Source of the DNA: Bacteroidaceae bacterium
GTDB taxonomy: Bacteria; Bacteroidota; Bacteroidia; Bacteroidales; Bacteroidaceae
Direction of reading: 5' to 3'
NCBI GenBank assembly: GCA_024693505.1
Contig: JAILKU010000126.1
Location: 1 to 41,897, forward strand
Length of the DNA stretch: 41,897 nt
Shown piece by piece: positions 1 through 8,251 of this stretch; position 1 is the stretch's first letter; each line of letters starts with the position of its first letter. The notes beneath the pieces are model-generated. The model searched no databases. It was not told where the DNA came from and worked only from the letters and a program-made list of their open reading frames with translations. Made by a program: the position numbers and the translations under genes.

Positions 1-160
1 CTGCTGCGCTGCCTGCGCTGGCGCCGTTACCGAGCACGGTAGCCGTGATGACGTCGGTTGCCACTGCGGCTGTGGACTGCTTAGTGGTTCCACCCATGGA
101 GCATGCTGCCAGGGTGATGCTTGCAACGAAAAGCGTTGCGGAAATTAACATCTTTCTCAT
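1..160 (-). CDS. Putative lipoprotein, N-terminal part only (cut by window edge)
   Basis: The reading frame starts with ATG at 158-160 and runs off the left edge, so only about 53 residues are visible. It opens with a typical lipoprotein signal: basic MRK, a hydrophobic stretch, and a lipobox ending in LAAC, with the acylated cysteine at residue 20. The mature part begins with a small-residue, Thr/Ser/Ala/Gly-rich stretch, as usual for a flexible linker after the lipid anchor. A lipoprotein export route to the periplasm or outer membrane is well supported; the family is not recognisable from this fragment. It lies 38 bases downstream of the pseudouridine synthase gene on the same strand and may be co-transcribed with it. 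Confidence 0.7.
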   Translation of the reverse strand, partial: MRKMLISATLFVASITLAACSMGGTTKQSTAAVATDVITATVLGNGASAGSAA

Positions 161-198
161 CTTACAATAGTCTTTAAATGATTAAACAATATTTAGTT

Positions 199-1131
199 TC
201 AGCTTTCGTTTTCGTTAACGTCTTCGTTAACGTCAGGGTTAGCGCTTTTGACGCGCTCGAGGAACTGGCGTGGGATGGGCGTTTCAAACGTCATGGGCTC
301 TCCGGTTCGGGGATGGTAGAAGTTAAGTTTGTAGGCGTGGAGGGCGAGGCGTCCCAAGGGGTTCCGTCCGTTTCCGTACTTCGTATCTCCAGCTACAGGA
401 TGTCCGAGGTCCTTCATGTGGACGCGTATCTGGTTCTTGCGTCCCGTCTCGAGCCTGAACTCCACGAGGCTGAAGTCGTCGGTGGCCTGGAGGGTGTGGT
501 AGTAGGTGACGGCTTCCTTTCCGCCATCGTCAACGGGACTGCTCAGCGTGGTGAAGTCGCGTCCTTCGTGGAGCCAGGAACGGATTGTGCCGCCTTCTTG
601 CTCCATACGTCCGCAAACGAGCGCCACATAACGGCGGTCGTAGACAATCTGATGCCAGTCTTCCTCCAGAATCTGCTGAATCTCGACGCTCTTCGCATAG
701 ATCATCAGTCCGCTTGTCTCGCGGTCGAGTCTGTGCACGACGTGGGCGGTGCACTTGAACTGCCTGCGCCGGAAATACTCGTCGAGCACCGTCTTGACGC
801 AGTACTGCTTGGGCGAAACGCCCTGGCTCAGTATGCCGGCTTCCTTTTCGATAACGACCAGGTCCTTGTCCTCGTAGATGAGTTTCACATAGCGGTTCGT
901 GAGCTCCACGTTCTGCTTGTGCCGCCGGATCTGTACGACCTGTCCCGGCTCCAGCTTGGCGTCGTACTGCGTGGTGAGTTTCCTGTCAACGGTAACGGCA
1001 TGCCCGCGGAGCAAGTCCTTGACGCGGTTCCTGCTCGTGCCGGACATCTGCTTCAACATGAATTCCATCAGCGTAGTGCTCTCACGCACCGGCAGTTCGA
1101 TATATCTGTTATGCGGGTCAAACTTCTTCAT
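199..1131 (-). CDS. RluA-family 23S rRNA/tRNA pseudouridine synthase
   Basis: A 310-residue protein that would isomerise uridine to pseudouridine in rRNA or tRNA. Residues about 12-70 look like an S4 RNA-binding domain. The catalytic domain follows, with the RluA motif HRLDRETSG at 133-141; Asp136 is the expected catalytic residue. The KYG/LALHAYKL stretch near residues 252-270 is also typical. Length and domain order fit RluC/RluD-type enzymes; the exact target uridines cannot be told. The C-terminus ends in an acidic tail made by a short 12-bp direct repeat (DVNEDVNEN). The gene lies between the GH25 lysozyme gene and the lipoprotein gene, all on the minus strand. Confidence 0.9.
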   Translation of the reverse strand: MKKFDPHNRYIELPVRESTTLMEFMLKQMSGTSRNRVKDLLRGHAVTVDRKLTTQYDAKLEPGQVVQIRRHKQNVELTNRYVKLIYEDKDLVVIEKEAGILSQGVSPKQYCVKTVLDEYFRRRQFKCTAHVVHRLDRETSGLMIYAKSVEIQQILEEDWHQIVYDRRYVALVCGRMEQEGGTIRSWLHEGRDFTTLSSPVDDGGKEAVTYYHTLQATDDFSLVEFRLETGRKNQIRVHMKDLGHPVAGDTKYGNGRNPLGRLALHAYKLNFYHPRTGEPMTFETPIPRQFLERVKSANPDVNEDVNENES

Positions 1132-1293
1132 GCTCTTGAATCCTCTTTTTCCTTATACATTATTATATATTATATAGAATAGGTTGCGCAGAATCTTCTG
1201 AATCGTCTCTTTCTTGCCAAGGATGGCGTTATTTATCCATAAACCAAATAATCGGCATTATGTTTAATAGGTTTGTTTTATCTGTAGCGTCTC
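1132..1293. other. Intergenic spacer, AT-rich
   Basis: This 162-base gap separates the end of the lysozyme gene from the start of the pseudouridine synthase gene. I see no reading frame, no convincing TAnnTTTG box and no strong hairpin. A small inverted repeat (GCCAAGGATGGC near 1217-1228) is too short to call. Confidence 0.4.
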
Positions 1294-2148
1294 TTATTCC
1301 TTCAATGTCAAATCCATCAATTCCTCGAGTGTGCCGTTGAAGATGTTGCAATCTACGTCGCCCACGATGCCGTCAACCTGTCCGGCGTCGGTATATTGCC
1401 AGAAATTCCACGTTCCTTTGTAAGAGAGCGTATTCACGTAGTAATGCGCAATCCAGAACGGATATTCGTCGAACACAGGATTGCGGAGCACACTGGTGCG
1501 GAACTTGTAGCCTGTGTACAGGATCGGTTTCACCTGATAGCGTTTCTCGACCAGATCCATCCACTTCTTCACGGCTTGCTGCAGTTCTGTGTTCGACAGA
1601 TTTCCCTTTTTCTCAACGTCCAGTACAGGCGGCAAGTCTCCGGGCTCCAGATGAACCTGATGCATGAAGAACCGGGCCTGCTTCTCGGCGTCAATCTCTG
1701 GAATGAAGAAATGGTACGCACCGCGTATGAAATCGTTCTGCTTTGCGCGGTAGAAATTCTCGTTGAAATTGTCGTCCATCAGCGAGACGCCTTCCGTAGC
1801 CTTAATGATGACGAAACGTATCGGATCGTCGAGCAGACTCGCATTCCTGAGACGTTCCCAGTTTATCTCGTTCTGATAATGGCTGATGTCTATTCCGCGA
1901 ATGTTGTAGCCCTCGGGATGAAACGAGCTGTCCCTGGCAGAGCGCCAACTGAAACTGTAAGGGTCTACGAATATGAAGTAAATTAAGAATATAATAGCAG
2001 CAATGATGGCCAGAGCGCCAAGGCCCAATATCCATACATAGTTATGAGAAAGAAGGTGCCCCCTACCCTTCTTTACGGTCTTTTTCTTAGTCTTAGGACT
2101 ACGCGACTGACTCGATGTTTTCTGATATTTGGGCTTGTTACTCTGCAA
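1294..2148 (-). CDS. Membrane-anchored GH25 family lysozyme
   Basis: A 284-residue type II membrane protein. Residues 1-36 are a strongly basic cytoplasmic tail, 37-61 a single transmembrane helix, and about 82-284 a glycoside hydrolase family 25 (Chalaropsis/lysozyme M1-type) domain that cleaves the MurNAc-GlcNAc bond of peptidoglycan. Visible family motifs are GIDISHYQ (Asp87), FVIIKATEG, and LDVEK with Asp177 and Glu179, the expected catalytic pair; the ending with FWQYTDAG...VDCN is also typical. The catalytic domain should face the periplasm. The gene follows pfp on the same strand but is separated from it by a strong hairpin, so it probably has its own promoter. Role: cell-wall remodelling is inferred. 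Confidence 0.9.
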   Translation of the reverse strand: MQSNKPKYQKTSSQSRSPKTKKKTVKKGRGHLLSHNYVWILGLGALAIIAAIIFLIYFIFVDPYSFSWRSARDSSFHPEGYNIRGIDISHYQNEINWERLRNASLLDDPIRFVIIKATEGVSLMDDNFNENFYRAKQNDFIRGAYHFFIPEIDAEKQARFFMHQVHLEPGDLPPVLDVEKKGNLSNTELQQAVKKWMDLVEKRYQVKPILYTGYKFRTSVLRNPVFDEYPFWIAHYYVNTLSYKGTWNFWQYTDAGQVDGIVGDVDCNIFNGTLEELMDLTLKE

Positions 2149-2175
2149 AAGACTACGTTATATTAGGTATTTAAA

Positions 2176-2219
2176 GAGTGGAAAGGGCTGGACGTCAAAG
2201 AGTTTCAGCCCCTCCACTC
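2176..2219 (-). terminator. Probable hairpin terminator after pfp
   Basis: An inverted repeat lies 22 bases past the pfp stop codon. The outer arms GAGTGGA (2176-2182) and TCCACTC (2213-2219) pair fully, and an inner pair GGGCTG/CAGCCC (2185-2190, 2206-2211) extends the stem. On the minus strand it is followed by TTTAAAT, a weak U tract, so termination is likely but not certain. Confidence 0.55.
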
Positions 2220-2241
2220 ATTGAAGAATCAGCACAAGATT

Positions 2242-3888
2242 CTACTTCTGCTCGAGAGCCAGGGTCTTGGTACACTGGTCGCATACCTCCGAGGGTCCCC
2301 AATACTGGATTGGACCGGGATAGATATACATCGTGTTCTTGGCCCAAGCCTCGCGATTGGCGGCAAAGAACTTGAAGGGTGCGCCGTCGAGCTCTACGAG
2401 TGCCTTGCGGATAACGGGCTTCATGGCACCGTTGCGGCGCTCCATGTTCATCATCATCGTGATGGGCACACCGCCGGCAATCCATTCCTCGGCAGGAGCC
2501 GTGGTGTTCTTGATAATTGACATGTAACCCGTCTTGCCGTTGGCAATCAGGCGGCTTGCATTGTATCCGAGGCTGTAGCAATAGTCAGCATCGTAATTGG
2601 AGGGTGCAGCGCAACGTCCTTCGTAGCCGAAGAAATGATGCTGGGCAGAGAACTTGCCGTTGAACTTACCCTCGGCCTTCCACGCAGCGAGCTTGGTTGC
2701 AACCATACGACTGAGCAGTTTCTCTGTCTCGATGAGTGAAACCTGAACATTTCCGTGAGGATCGCGGTCCAGGCAAAGCTGGTTTGCAACGTCGGCAGGC
2801 AGGGATTCCAGAATAGCCAGGTTCTCGGGCGTGATATTGCTCTTTACGAAAGCAATCTGCTCCTTCGCATTGGCAAACTCCATCGGCTCGCCTGTCTTCG
2901 GGTCGGTCAGGACATCGTTAAGCTGAGCGATTAGCTTCTTGATGGCAGGAATGAACTCGATCAGACCCTCGGGAATCAGCACGGTACCGAAGTTGTTGCC
3001 GTCGGCAGCACGGTCTGCTACGATGCGGGCAATATAGGTCACGACGTCGTCCAGACTCATCTCCTTCTTCTCGACCTCCTCGGAGATGAGACAGATGTTA
3101 GGCTGCGTCTGCAATGCGCACTCCAGGGCAATGTGAGAAGCAGAACGTCCCATGAGCTTGATAAAGTGCCAGTATTTGCGGGCACTGTTACAGTCGCGCT
3201 GAATGTTACCGATCAGTTCACTATATGTCTTACAAGCTGTGTCGAAGCCGAAACTGGTCTCAATCTGCTCGTTCTTCAGGTCGCCGTCGATAGTCTTGGG
3301 GCAACCGATAACCTGCACGCCATACTTCTTGGCGGCATAGTATTCGGCCAGCACACAGGCGTTGGTGTTGGAGTCGTCGCCACCGATAATAACCAATGCC
3401 TTAATGCCCAGCTTGCGCAGGATTTCAATTCCGCTCTCGAACTGAGCCTCTTTCTCAAGCTTCGTACGACCGGAACCGATGATGTCAAAACCACCCGTAT
3501 TGCGGTACTCATTGATGAAATCGTCGGTAAACTCAACGTATTTGTGGTCGACTAAGCCACCGGGACCCATCAGGAAACCATACAGTTTACTATTGGGGTT
3601 CAGGCTTTTCACACCATCGTAAAGACCGCTGATGACATTGTGTCCGCCGGGAGCCTGACCGCCAGACAGAATAATACCTACATTGAAGGCATCCATCGGC
3701 TTCGAATCACCGGGCTCAAATGTAATAACCGGCATCCCGTAGGTGTTGGGGAACATAGCCTTAATTTCGTCCTGATTACCCACACTCTGTGTCGGTGCAC
3801 CTTCAACAGCCTTCACTGAACCTTTCAATGCTTTAGGCAGCTTAGGCTGATAAGCTGCACGAGCAATTTGCAAAGCACTTTTTACCAT
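2242..3888 (-). CDS. pfp: Diphosphate--fructose-6-phosphate 1-phosphotransferase (PPi-PFK)
   Basis: A 548-residue enzyme that phosphorylates fructose 6-phosphate using pyrophosphate, a reversible glycolytic step in the cytoplasm. The motif GGDDSN at 169-174 has Asp where ATP-dependent enzymes carry Gly, the known marker for PPi use. PKTIDGD at 197-203 is the active-site loop with the catalytic Asp. The length fits the long, plant-like PFP clade common in Bacteroidales. An in-frame extension of 34 residues upstream is open, but its sequence is AT-rich and non-conserved-looking, so I place the start at MVKSALQ. The gene is divergent from the seven-gene plus-strand operon that starts at 4085. 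Confidence 0.93.
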   Translation of the reverse strand: MVKSALQIARAAYQPKLPKALKGSVKAVEGAPTQSVGNQDEIKAMFPNTYGMPVITFEPGDSKPMDAFNVGIILSGGQAPGGHNVISGLYDGVKSLNPNSKLYGFLMGPGGLVDHKYVEFTDDFINEYRNTGGFDIIGSGRTKLEKEAQFESGIEILRKLGIKALVIIGGDDSNTNACVLAEYYAAKKYGVQVIGCPKTIDGDLKNEQIETSFGFDTACKTYSELIGNIQRDCNSARKYWHFIKLMGRSASHIALECALQTQPNICLISEEVEKKEMSLDDVVTYIARIVADRAADGNNFGTVLIPEGLIEFIPAIKKLIAQLNDVLTDPKTGEPMEFANAKEQIAFVKSNITPENLAILESLPADVANQLCLDRDPHGNVQVSLIETEKLLSRMVATKLAAWKAEGKFNGKFSAQHHFFGYEGRCAAPSNYDADYCYSLGYNASRLIANGKTGYMSIIKNTTAPAEEWIAGGVPITMMMNMERRNGAMKPVIRKALVELDGAPFKFFAANREAWAKNTMYIYPGPIQYWGPSEVCDQCTKTLALEQK

Positions 3889-3940
3889 AACTCTTGTTTG
3901 TTTTTTAATATAATTTAGAAATATACGCAATTTTGCACTG

Positions 3941-3948
3941 CAAATATA
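3941..3948 (-). promoter_or_regulatory. Candidate -7 box of pfp promoter
   Basis: Read on the minus strand this is TATATTTG, a full match to the Bacteroidetes -7 consensus TAnnTTTG, 53 bases upstream of the chosen pfp start. No clear TTTG is seen 19-21 bases further upstream, so the call is tentative. Confidence 0.4.
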
Positions 3949-4019
3949 TAAAATATAGCCGATATGATAAAGGAAAAGGTACAAAAACATTTAATTTATT
4001 TTATTTTTGTGCATAAATC

Positions 4020-4050
4020 TTGCACGGTTGAAAATTAAATCCTACCTTTG
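4020..4050 (+). promoter_or_regulatory. Bacteroidetes-type promoter of the seven-gene operon
   Basis: TTG at 4020-4022, a 20-base spacer, then TACCTTTG at 4043-4050 match the Bacteroidetes sigma-ABfr promoter pattern. The box lies 34 bases upstream of the first gene of the plus-strand operon. Confidence 0.65.
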
Positions 4051-4084
4051 TTGCTAATTGAGAAAAACAGGAAAGTATAAGTAA

Positions 4085-4351
4085 ATGAAACGAAGAGAAC
4101 TAAAGAAAACCATCAATTACCTCTGTGGCGAACTCTATGCCGAATGTGTCGCAATGGTTCAGTACCACAAAGTGTCGTCGTTTGATGATGTGGAGAACAT
4201 CATGCGAAGTATTCTTCTGATGCAGAACGATCTGGTATGCAGACTTTCACACGTTGAGCCCGGCAGCACCAAACTGTTCTTCAAGAAGATTCGTGAAGAC
4301 ATGATAAGCCGCACGGACGACATCGTGGAACAGCTAAAGAACATAGCATGA
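4085..4351 (+). CDS. Conserved-looking hypothetical protein, 88 residues
   Basis: I do not recognise the family. The product is small, soluble and predicted mostly helical, with many charged residues, two Cys and no signal peptide. It is very likely real: a good promoter precedes it, and its stop codon overlaps the start of the acyltransferase gene in an ATGA arrangement (4348-4351), which usually signals translational coupling. A role tied to the acyltransferase or membrane lipid work is possible but only inferred from position. Confidence 0.75.
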   Translation: MKRRELKKTINYLCGELYAECVAMVQYHKVSSFDDVENIMRSILLMQNDLVCRLSHVEPGSTKLFFKKIREDMISRTDDIVEQLKNIA

Positions 4352-4893
4352 TAAAGGCATTTAGTCGGTTCCTTCTATTAAGGGTACTGGGTTTCACTGT
4401 GAACGTCAAAGAGCCCATCCCTCCAAAATTTATCATAGCCCTGGCGCCACACACCAGCAATTGGGACTTCGTCATCGGCAATCTGTATTCGAGGGCCATG
4501 GATATTCCGTGTCAGTTTCTGATGAAGAAGGAATGGTTCATATGGCCCCTGGGTTATATTATGAAGTCACTCGGAGGCATACCCATCGACAGAAGCAAAC
4601 GGACTCGGGTGACGGAACAAATTGCCCAAACGGCCCGAGAGCAGGAGGTCTTTCACCTCTGTATCACACCAGAAGGAACCCGCAAGCGCAACCCGGAATG
4701 GAAGAAGGGTTTCTATTACATTGCCTTAATGGCGGATATTCCCATCCTCCTCTACGGATTGGACTACAGCCGCAGACTCATTGAGTGCACAAAGACTGTC
4801 ATCCCCAGTGGCGACATAGAGAAGGATATGGCGGAAATAAAGTCGTATTTCAAGAACTATAACGGCAAGCATCCTGAGAAATTTGCCTTATAA
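4348..4893 (+). CDS. PlsC-like lysophospholipid acyltransferase
   Basis: A 181-residue acyltransferase of the 1-acylglycerol-3-phosphate acyltransferase superfamily, which moves acyl chains onto lysolipid-type acceptors at the inner face of the membrane. It shows the HX4D catalytic motif (His35 to Asp40, HTSNWD) and the phosphate-binding PEGTR motif at 108-112. It is shorter than typical PlsC (about 240 residues) and has no clear N-terminal membrane helix. Many Bacteroidetes carry such short paralogues, and the acceptor may be something other than lysophosphatidic acid. It is translationally coupled to the upstream 88-residue gene. Confidence 0.85.
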   Translation: MIKAFSRFLLLRVLGFTVNVKEPIPPKFIIALAPHTSNWDFVIGNLYSRAMDIPCQFLMKKEWFIWPLGYIMKSLGGIPIDRSKRTRVTEQIAQTAREQEVFHLCITPEGTRKRNPEWKKGFYYIALMADIPILLYGLDYSRRLIECTKTVIPSGDIEKDMAEIKSYFKNYNGKHPEKFAL

Positions 4894-4915
4894 ATGCCTT
4901 AAAGGTTTTCAAGTC

Positions 4916-7897
4916 ATGAAGAGCTATCTCACAACGGCGAAAGACTATATTTATTATAATGTACATTTCAAGACCAATGCCATAGTCTTTTTATGCCTGT
5001 TTTGCTTCTCCTGTCTATTTCAGGGTCAGTCCTATGCCCAAACGCCCAAACAGCTGAAAAGCAAATTGGCTCTATACTTTGACAACTATACAACAGACAC
5101 CTACACAAGCAACGAAAAGATAAAGATAGAGAATATCGTTATCGAGCCGGAACAGAAGAACATCCGGATATACGTAAACGAAGCCTTCTCGACACAACCT
5201 TTCACCCCAGAGATTGTGGCTGGTATTAAGGCGAATGTGTCGCAGCTGCTCCCCGCACCCTACAACAACTACCAGCTCACTATTCTGGCAGGCGGGTATC
5301 CGCTCGAGGAACTGATTCCCATCCACCTGATGCCAAATGTCGATGCCAGCCGTATTTACCAAAAATCCATGATGCACGGCAATCCTTGGACAACGCCGAT
5401 GAGCCTGCCATACCAGATAGAACAGGGTCTGCAAGGGCACCATCTCTGCGTCTGGGCAAGTCATGGCATCTATTTCAATATCAACAAGCGCGAATGGATA
5501 TGGCAGCGCCCAAGACTGTTCTGTACATCGGAGGACCTGTTCACACAGACCATCGTACTACCCTACCTCATTCCGATGCTTGAGAATGCAGGCGCAGTCG
5601 TCTTTACGCCCCGCGAAAGGGATTGGCAGAAAAATGAAATCATCGTTGACAACGACCGGCCGGAGACCAATGGCATTTATACCGAGATAGAAGACAGATA
5701 CAAGTGGGAATATTGCGACACAGGCTTTGCGCAAATGCGGAACTACTATCAGGATTTCCAGAACCCCTTCAAGGAAGGCACATGCCGAATGATTGATGCA
5801 ACGGATAACAAGAGGCAGTTGAGCAGCATCGTTTGGACGCCAAGAATACCTCAGGAGGGTGATTATGCCGTTTATGTGTCATATAAGACTCTGCCAACCA
5901 GCGTCAGTGATGCTCTCTACACCGTTATCCATCAAGGGATAAAAACCCAATTCCGGGTAAATCAGAAAATGGGCGGGGGCACCTGGGTATATTTGGGAAC
6001 CTTTCACTTCGATTCAGGCGAGAATACAGAAAACTGTATTATGCTGAACAACCAGAGCAACTATCGTGGTACGATAACTGCAGATGCCGTTCGACTGGGT
6101 GGCGGCATGGGAAATACGCTGCGAATGTTCGGCAACATGACTGAACCAATCGGCAGCGGCATGCCTCGTTTCCTGGAGGCAGCAAGATACTATGCGCAGT
6201 GGGCCGGAATGCCATACGAGGTTTATTCAGCCAAAGAGGGACAGGATGACTATGGTGATGACATCAATGCCAGACCTCGCATGGAGAATTACCTATCGCG
6301 GGGCAGCCTGTATAATCCTGGCGACAGCGGGTTGAACGTACCTTTGGAACTCAGCCTGGCTATACATAGCGATGCCGGTGTTCGCAGGGATAGCACATAC
6401 ATCGGTACCCTGGGCATATATACAACCGGGTTCTACGACGGTATAACAGCAGCAGGACTCTCACGACTGACAAGCCGCGACCTGACAGACATAGTGCTGA
6501 CCAGCGTTTGCAATGACATCCGACGCCATTTCGGCACTTGGAACCGAAGGCAAATGTACGATCGCAATTACGGTGAGACGCGAGAACCTCAATTACCCGC
6601 TATGATACTTGAAACCATGAGCCATCAAAACTGGGCTGATCTGGTAAGAGGACATGACCCATACTTTAAGTTTATTCTCGCAAGAGCTATATATAAGGGT
6701 GTATTACAATACATTAAGAATGTACATCGCTTAGAGCGTATCGTAACACAGCCATTACCTGTACACGGTCTCTCGGCACACATAGATGACAGTGGAGAGA
6801 ATGTAATACTCAGCTGGTCACCGACGATAGACATGCTTGACGAGACAGCAGAACCGAGCGAATACATTATTTATATTGCCGAAGGACAGAAAGGTTTTGA
6901 CAACGGCAGGACTATTTCAGCCAAGCATCAGGAATGCCAGATCAAGATAGCGCCAAACACCCTGTACAGATTCCGAGTCGCCGCAGTTAATGAAGGAGGC
7001 GCCAGTATGCCCAGTGAAGAGGTCTGTGCCTACTTTGCCGGCTTCGGAGCTCAACGCATCTGTATCGTTGACGGTTTCAATCGCGTGGCTGGTCCACAAC
7101 CCTTTGACACAGAGACAAGTCAAGGTTTCGATATGAATGCAGAACCCGGTATCGTGGACAGAAAGATGCCTGGATACTGCGGATACCAGATTTTCTACGA
7201 CAAGACTGGCTATGGCCGCGAAGGTTCAAACGGACTGGGCTTTAGCGGCAGTGAATTAGAGGGCATGATATTGGCCGGTAACACCCACGATTACACAGTA
7301 AGACATGCCAGGGACATATTGGCTGGCGGCGTTTATACGATAGGAAGTTGTACAGCTGATGCAATTAGGAATATGCCTCTTCAGACCTATCAACTTATGG
7401 ATATCGTGATGGGTGCCCAGAAAAGTGACGGCTATAGCATGCGCAATTACAAGACCTTTACCTACGATCTGCAGCAGGCAATCTCTAACTATGCAAGGCT
7501 TGGCGGGCGTATTCTTGTCAGCGGTGCATTCATCGGAAGCGACATGAAGAATGCCGAAGACAAATATTTCACAGAAAACATCTTAAAATACAGACACTAT
7601 AGCGCCATCAGCACAGATAGTCTGAATGTCATTCAGGGCATGAACACTACTGCCACGTTTTATAATGAACCCAACGAACTGAACTACTGGATTCGACAGG
7701 CCGATGTGTTGCAAGCTACAGAAGGCGCATTTTGCTCAATGCTTTATGCCGGCTGCGGCCTGTCTGCAGGAGTGGCCTATCCTGGCAACGACTATCGCGC
7801 CATGTCATTTGGATTTCCCCTGGAATGCATACAGGACACAGAGACACGCAGAGCTATCATGTCAGCCTCAATCCGATTTCTATTAAACATCAACTAA
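4916..7897 (+). CDS. Secreted amidase-like multidomain protein with golvesin-like insert and FN3
   Basis: A 993-residue secreted protein. The start at ATG 4916 is chosen because the open frame upstream has only a TTG that lies inside the previous gene. Residues about 20-41 form a signal peptide ending in SYAQ. An N-acetylmuramoyl-L-alanine amidase-like (Amidase_3) fold seems split: ASHG (His183) and PRERD (Glu234) come before, and AIHSDAG (His484) and ILETMSH (Glu566) after, a domain at about 300-395 resembling the golvesin C-terminal domain. An FN3 domain lies at about 617-708. The last 280 residues are a separate alpha/beta-looking domain that I cannot name. Similar Bacteroidetes proteins are often annotated 'xanthan lyase', with weak basis. 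A cell-wall or polysaccharide substrate is inferred. Confidence 0.75.
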   Translation: MKSYLTTAKDYIYYNVHFKTNAIVFLCLFCFSCLFQGQSYAQTPKQLKSKLALYFDNYTTDTYTSNEKIKIENIVIEPEQKNIRIYVNEAFSTQPFTPEIVAGIKANVSQLLPAPYNNYQLTILAGGYPLEELIPIHLMPNVDASRIYQKSMMHGNPWTTPMSLPYQIEQGLQGHHLCVWASHGIYFNINKREWIWQRPRLFCTSEDLFTQTIVLPYLIPMLENAGAVVFTPRERDWQKNEIIVDNDRPETNGIYTEIEDRYKWEYCDTGFAQMRNYYQDFQNPFKEGTCRMIDATDNKRQLSSIVWTPRIPQEGDYAVYVSYKTLPTSVSDALYTVIHQGIKTQFRVNQKMGGGTWVYLGTFHFDSGENTENCIMLNNQSNYRGTITADAVRLGGGMGNTLRMFGNMTEPIGSGMPRFLEAARYYAQWAGMPYEVYSAKEGQDDYGDDINARPRMENYLSRGSLYNPGDSGLNVPLELSLAIHSDAGVRRDSTYIGTLGIYTTGFYDGITAAGLSRLTSRDLTDIVLTSVCNDIRRHFGTWNRRQMYDRNYGETREPQLPAMILETMSHQNWADLVRGHDPYFKFILARAIYKGVLQYIKNVHRLERIVTQPLPVHGLSAHIDDSGENVILSWSPTIDMLDETAEPSEYIIYIAEGQKGFDNGRTISAKHQECQIKIAPNTLYRFRVAAVNEGGASMPSEEVCAYFAGFGAQRICIVDGFNRVAGPQPFDTETSQGFDMNAEPGIVDRKMPGYCGYQIFYDKTGYGREGSNGLGFSGSELEGMILAGNTHDYTVRHARDILAGGVYTIGSCTADAIRNMPLQTYQLMDIVMGAQKSDGYSMRNYKTFTYDLQQAISNYARLGGRILVSGAFIGSDMKNAEDKYFTENILKYRHYSAISTDSLNVIQGMNTTATFYNEPNELNYWIRQADVLQATEGAFCSMLYAGCGLSAGVAYPGNDYRAMSFGFPLECIQDTETRRAIMSASIRFLLNIN

Positions 7898-7936
7898 ATC
7901 ATTTCATAATATATGTCATACCAAATTTTATGCAAT

Positions 7937-8251
7937 ATGAAGGCGTCCCGCACGATGACCATTGAAGAGAGTCATCTTCGGACAATAGAGAAATACGCCC
8001 TTTTTAGCGAACTACTCGACAGCAATGGATTCGTGGACGAAAATGTACTGGAGAAACTCAGGCTTAACGTCAGGTCGCTCTTGGAGAATAGCAATGTAGA
8101 TGGCGACTTGCTCAAATTCTGTCAGGATGTTTTGTTCCACAACAACATGAAGGCTTTCGGTTTACATCAGCTCATCCTACTCTATATCGACTGGGAAAAG
8201 GGCAAATTGACCGAGCAGGACGCAGATCAGAAAGCAGAGGAAGGCATCTGA
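7937..8251 (+). CDS. Hypothetical protein, about 104 residues
   Basis: A small, acidic, helical, Leu-rich protein of unknown family. Possible starts are 7913, 7937 and 7955; 7937 is chosen as a middle estimate because the sequence downstream of it looks more conserved-like (MKAS.., then MTIEES). No signal peptide or membrane segment is seen. Its TGA stop (8249-8251) directly abuts the ATG of the YgiQ gene (8252), so the two are surely co-transcribed and probably translationally coupled. Function unknown. Confidence 0.65.
   Translation: MKASRTMTIEESHLRTIEKYALFSELLDSNGFVDENVLEKLRLNVRSLLENSNVDGDLLKFCQDVLFHNNMKAFGLHQLILLYIDWEKGKLTEQDADQKAEEGI

Noticed and set aside
178..1182. Long open frame of 334 codons on the plus strand opposite the pseudouridine synthase gene
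   Set aside because: It is an antisense shadow of a clear RluA-family gene; its residues show no domain and the GC-rich codon bias of the real gene explains the lack of stops.
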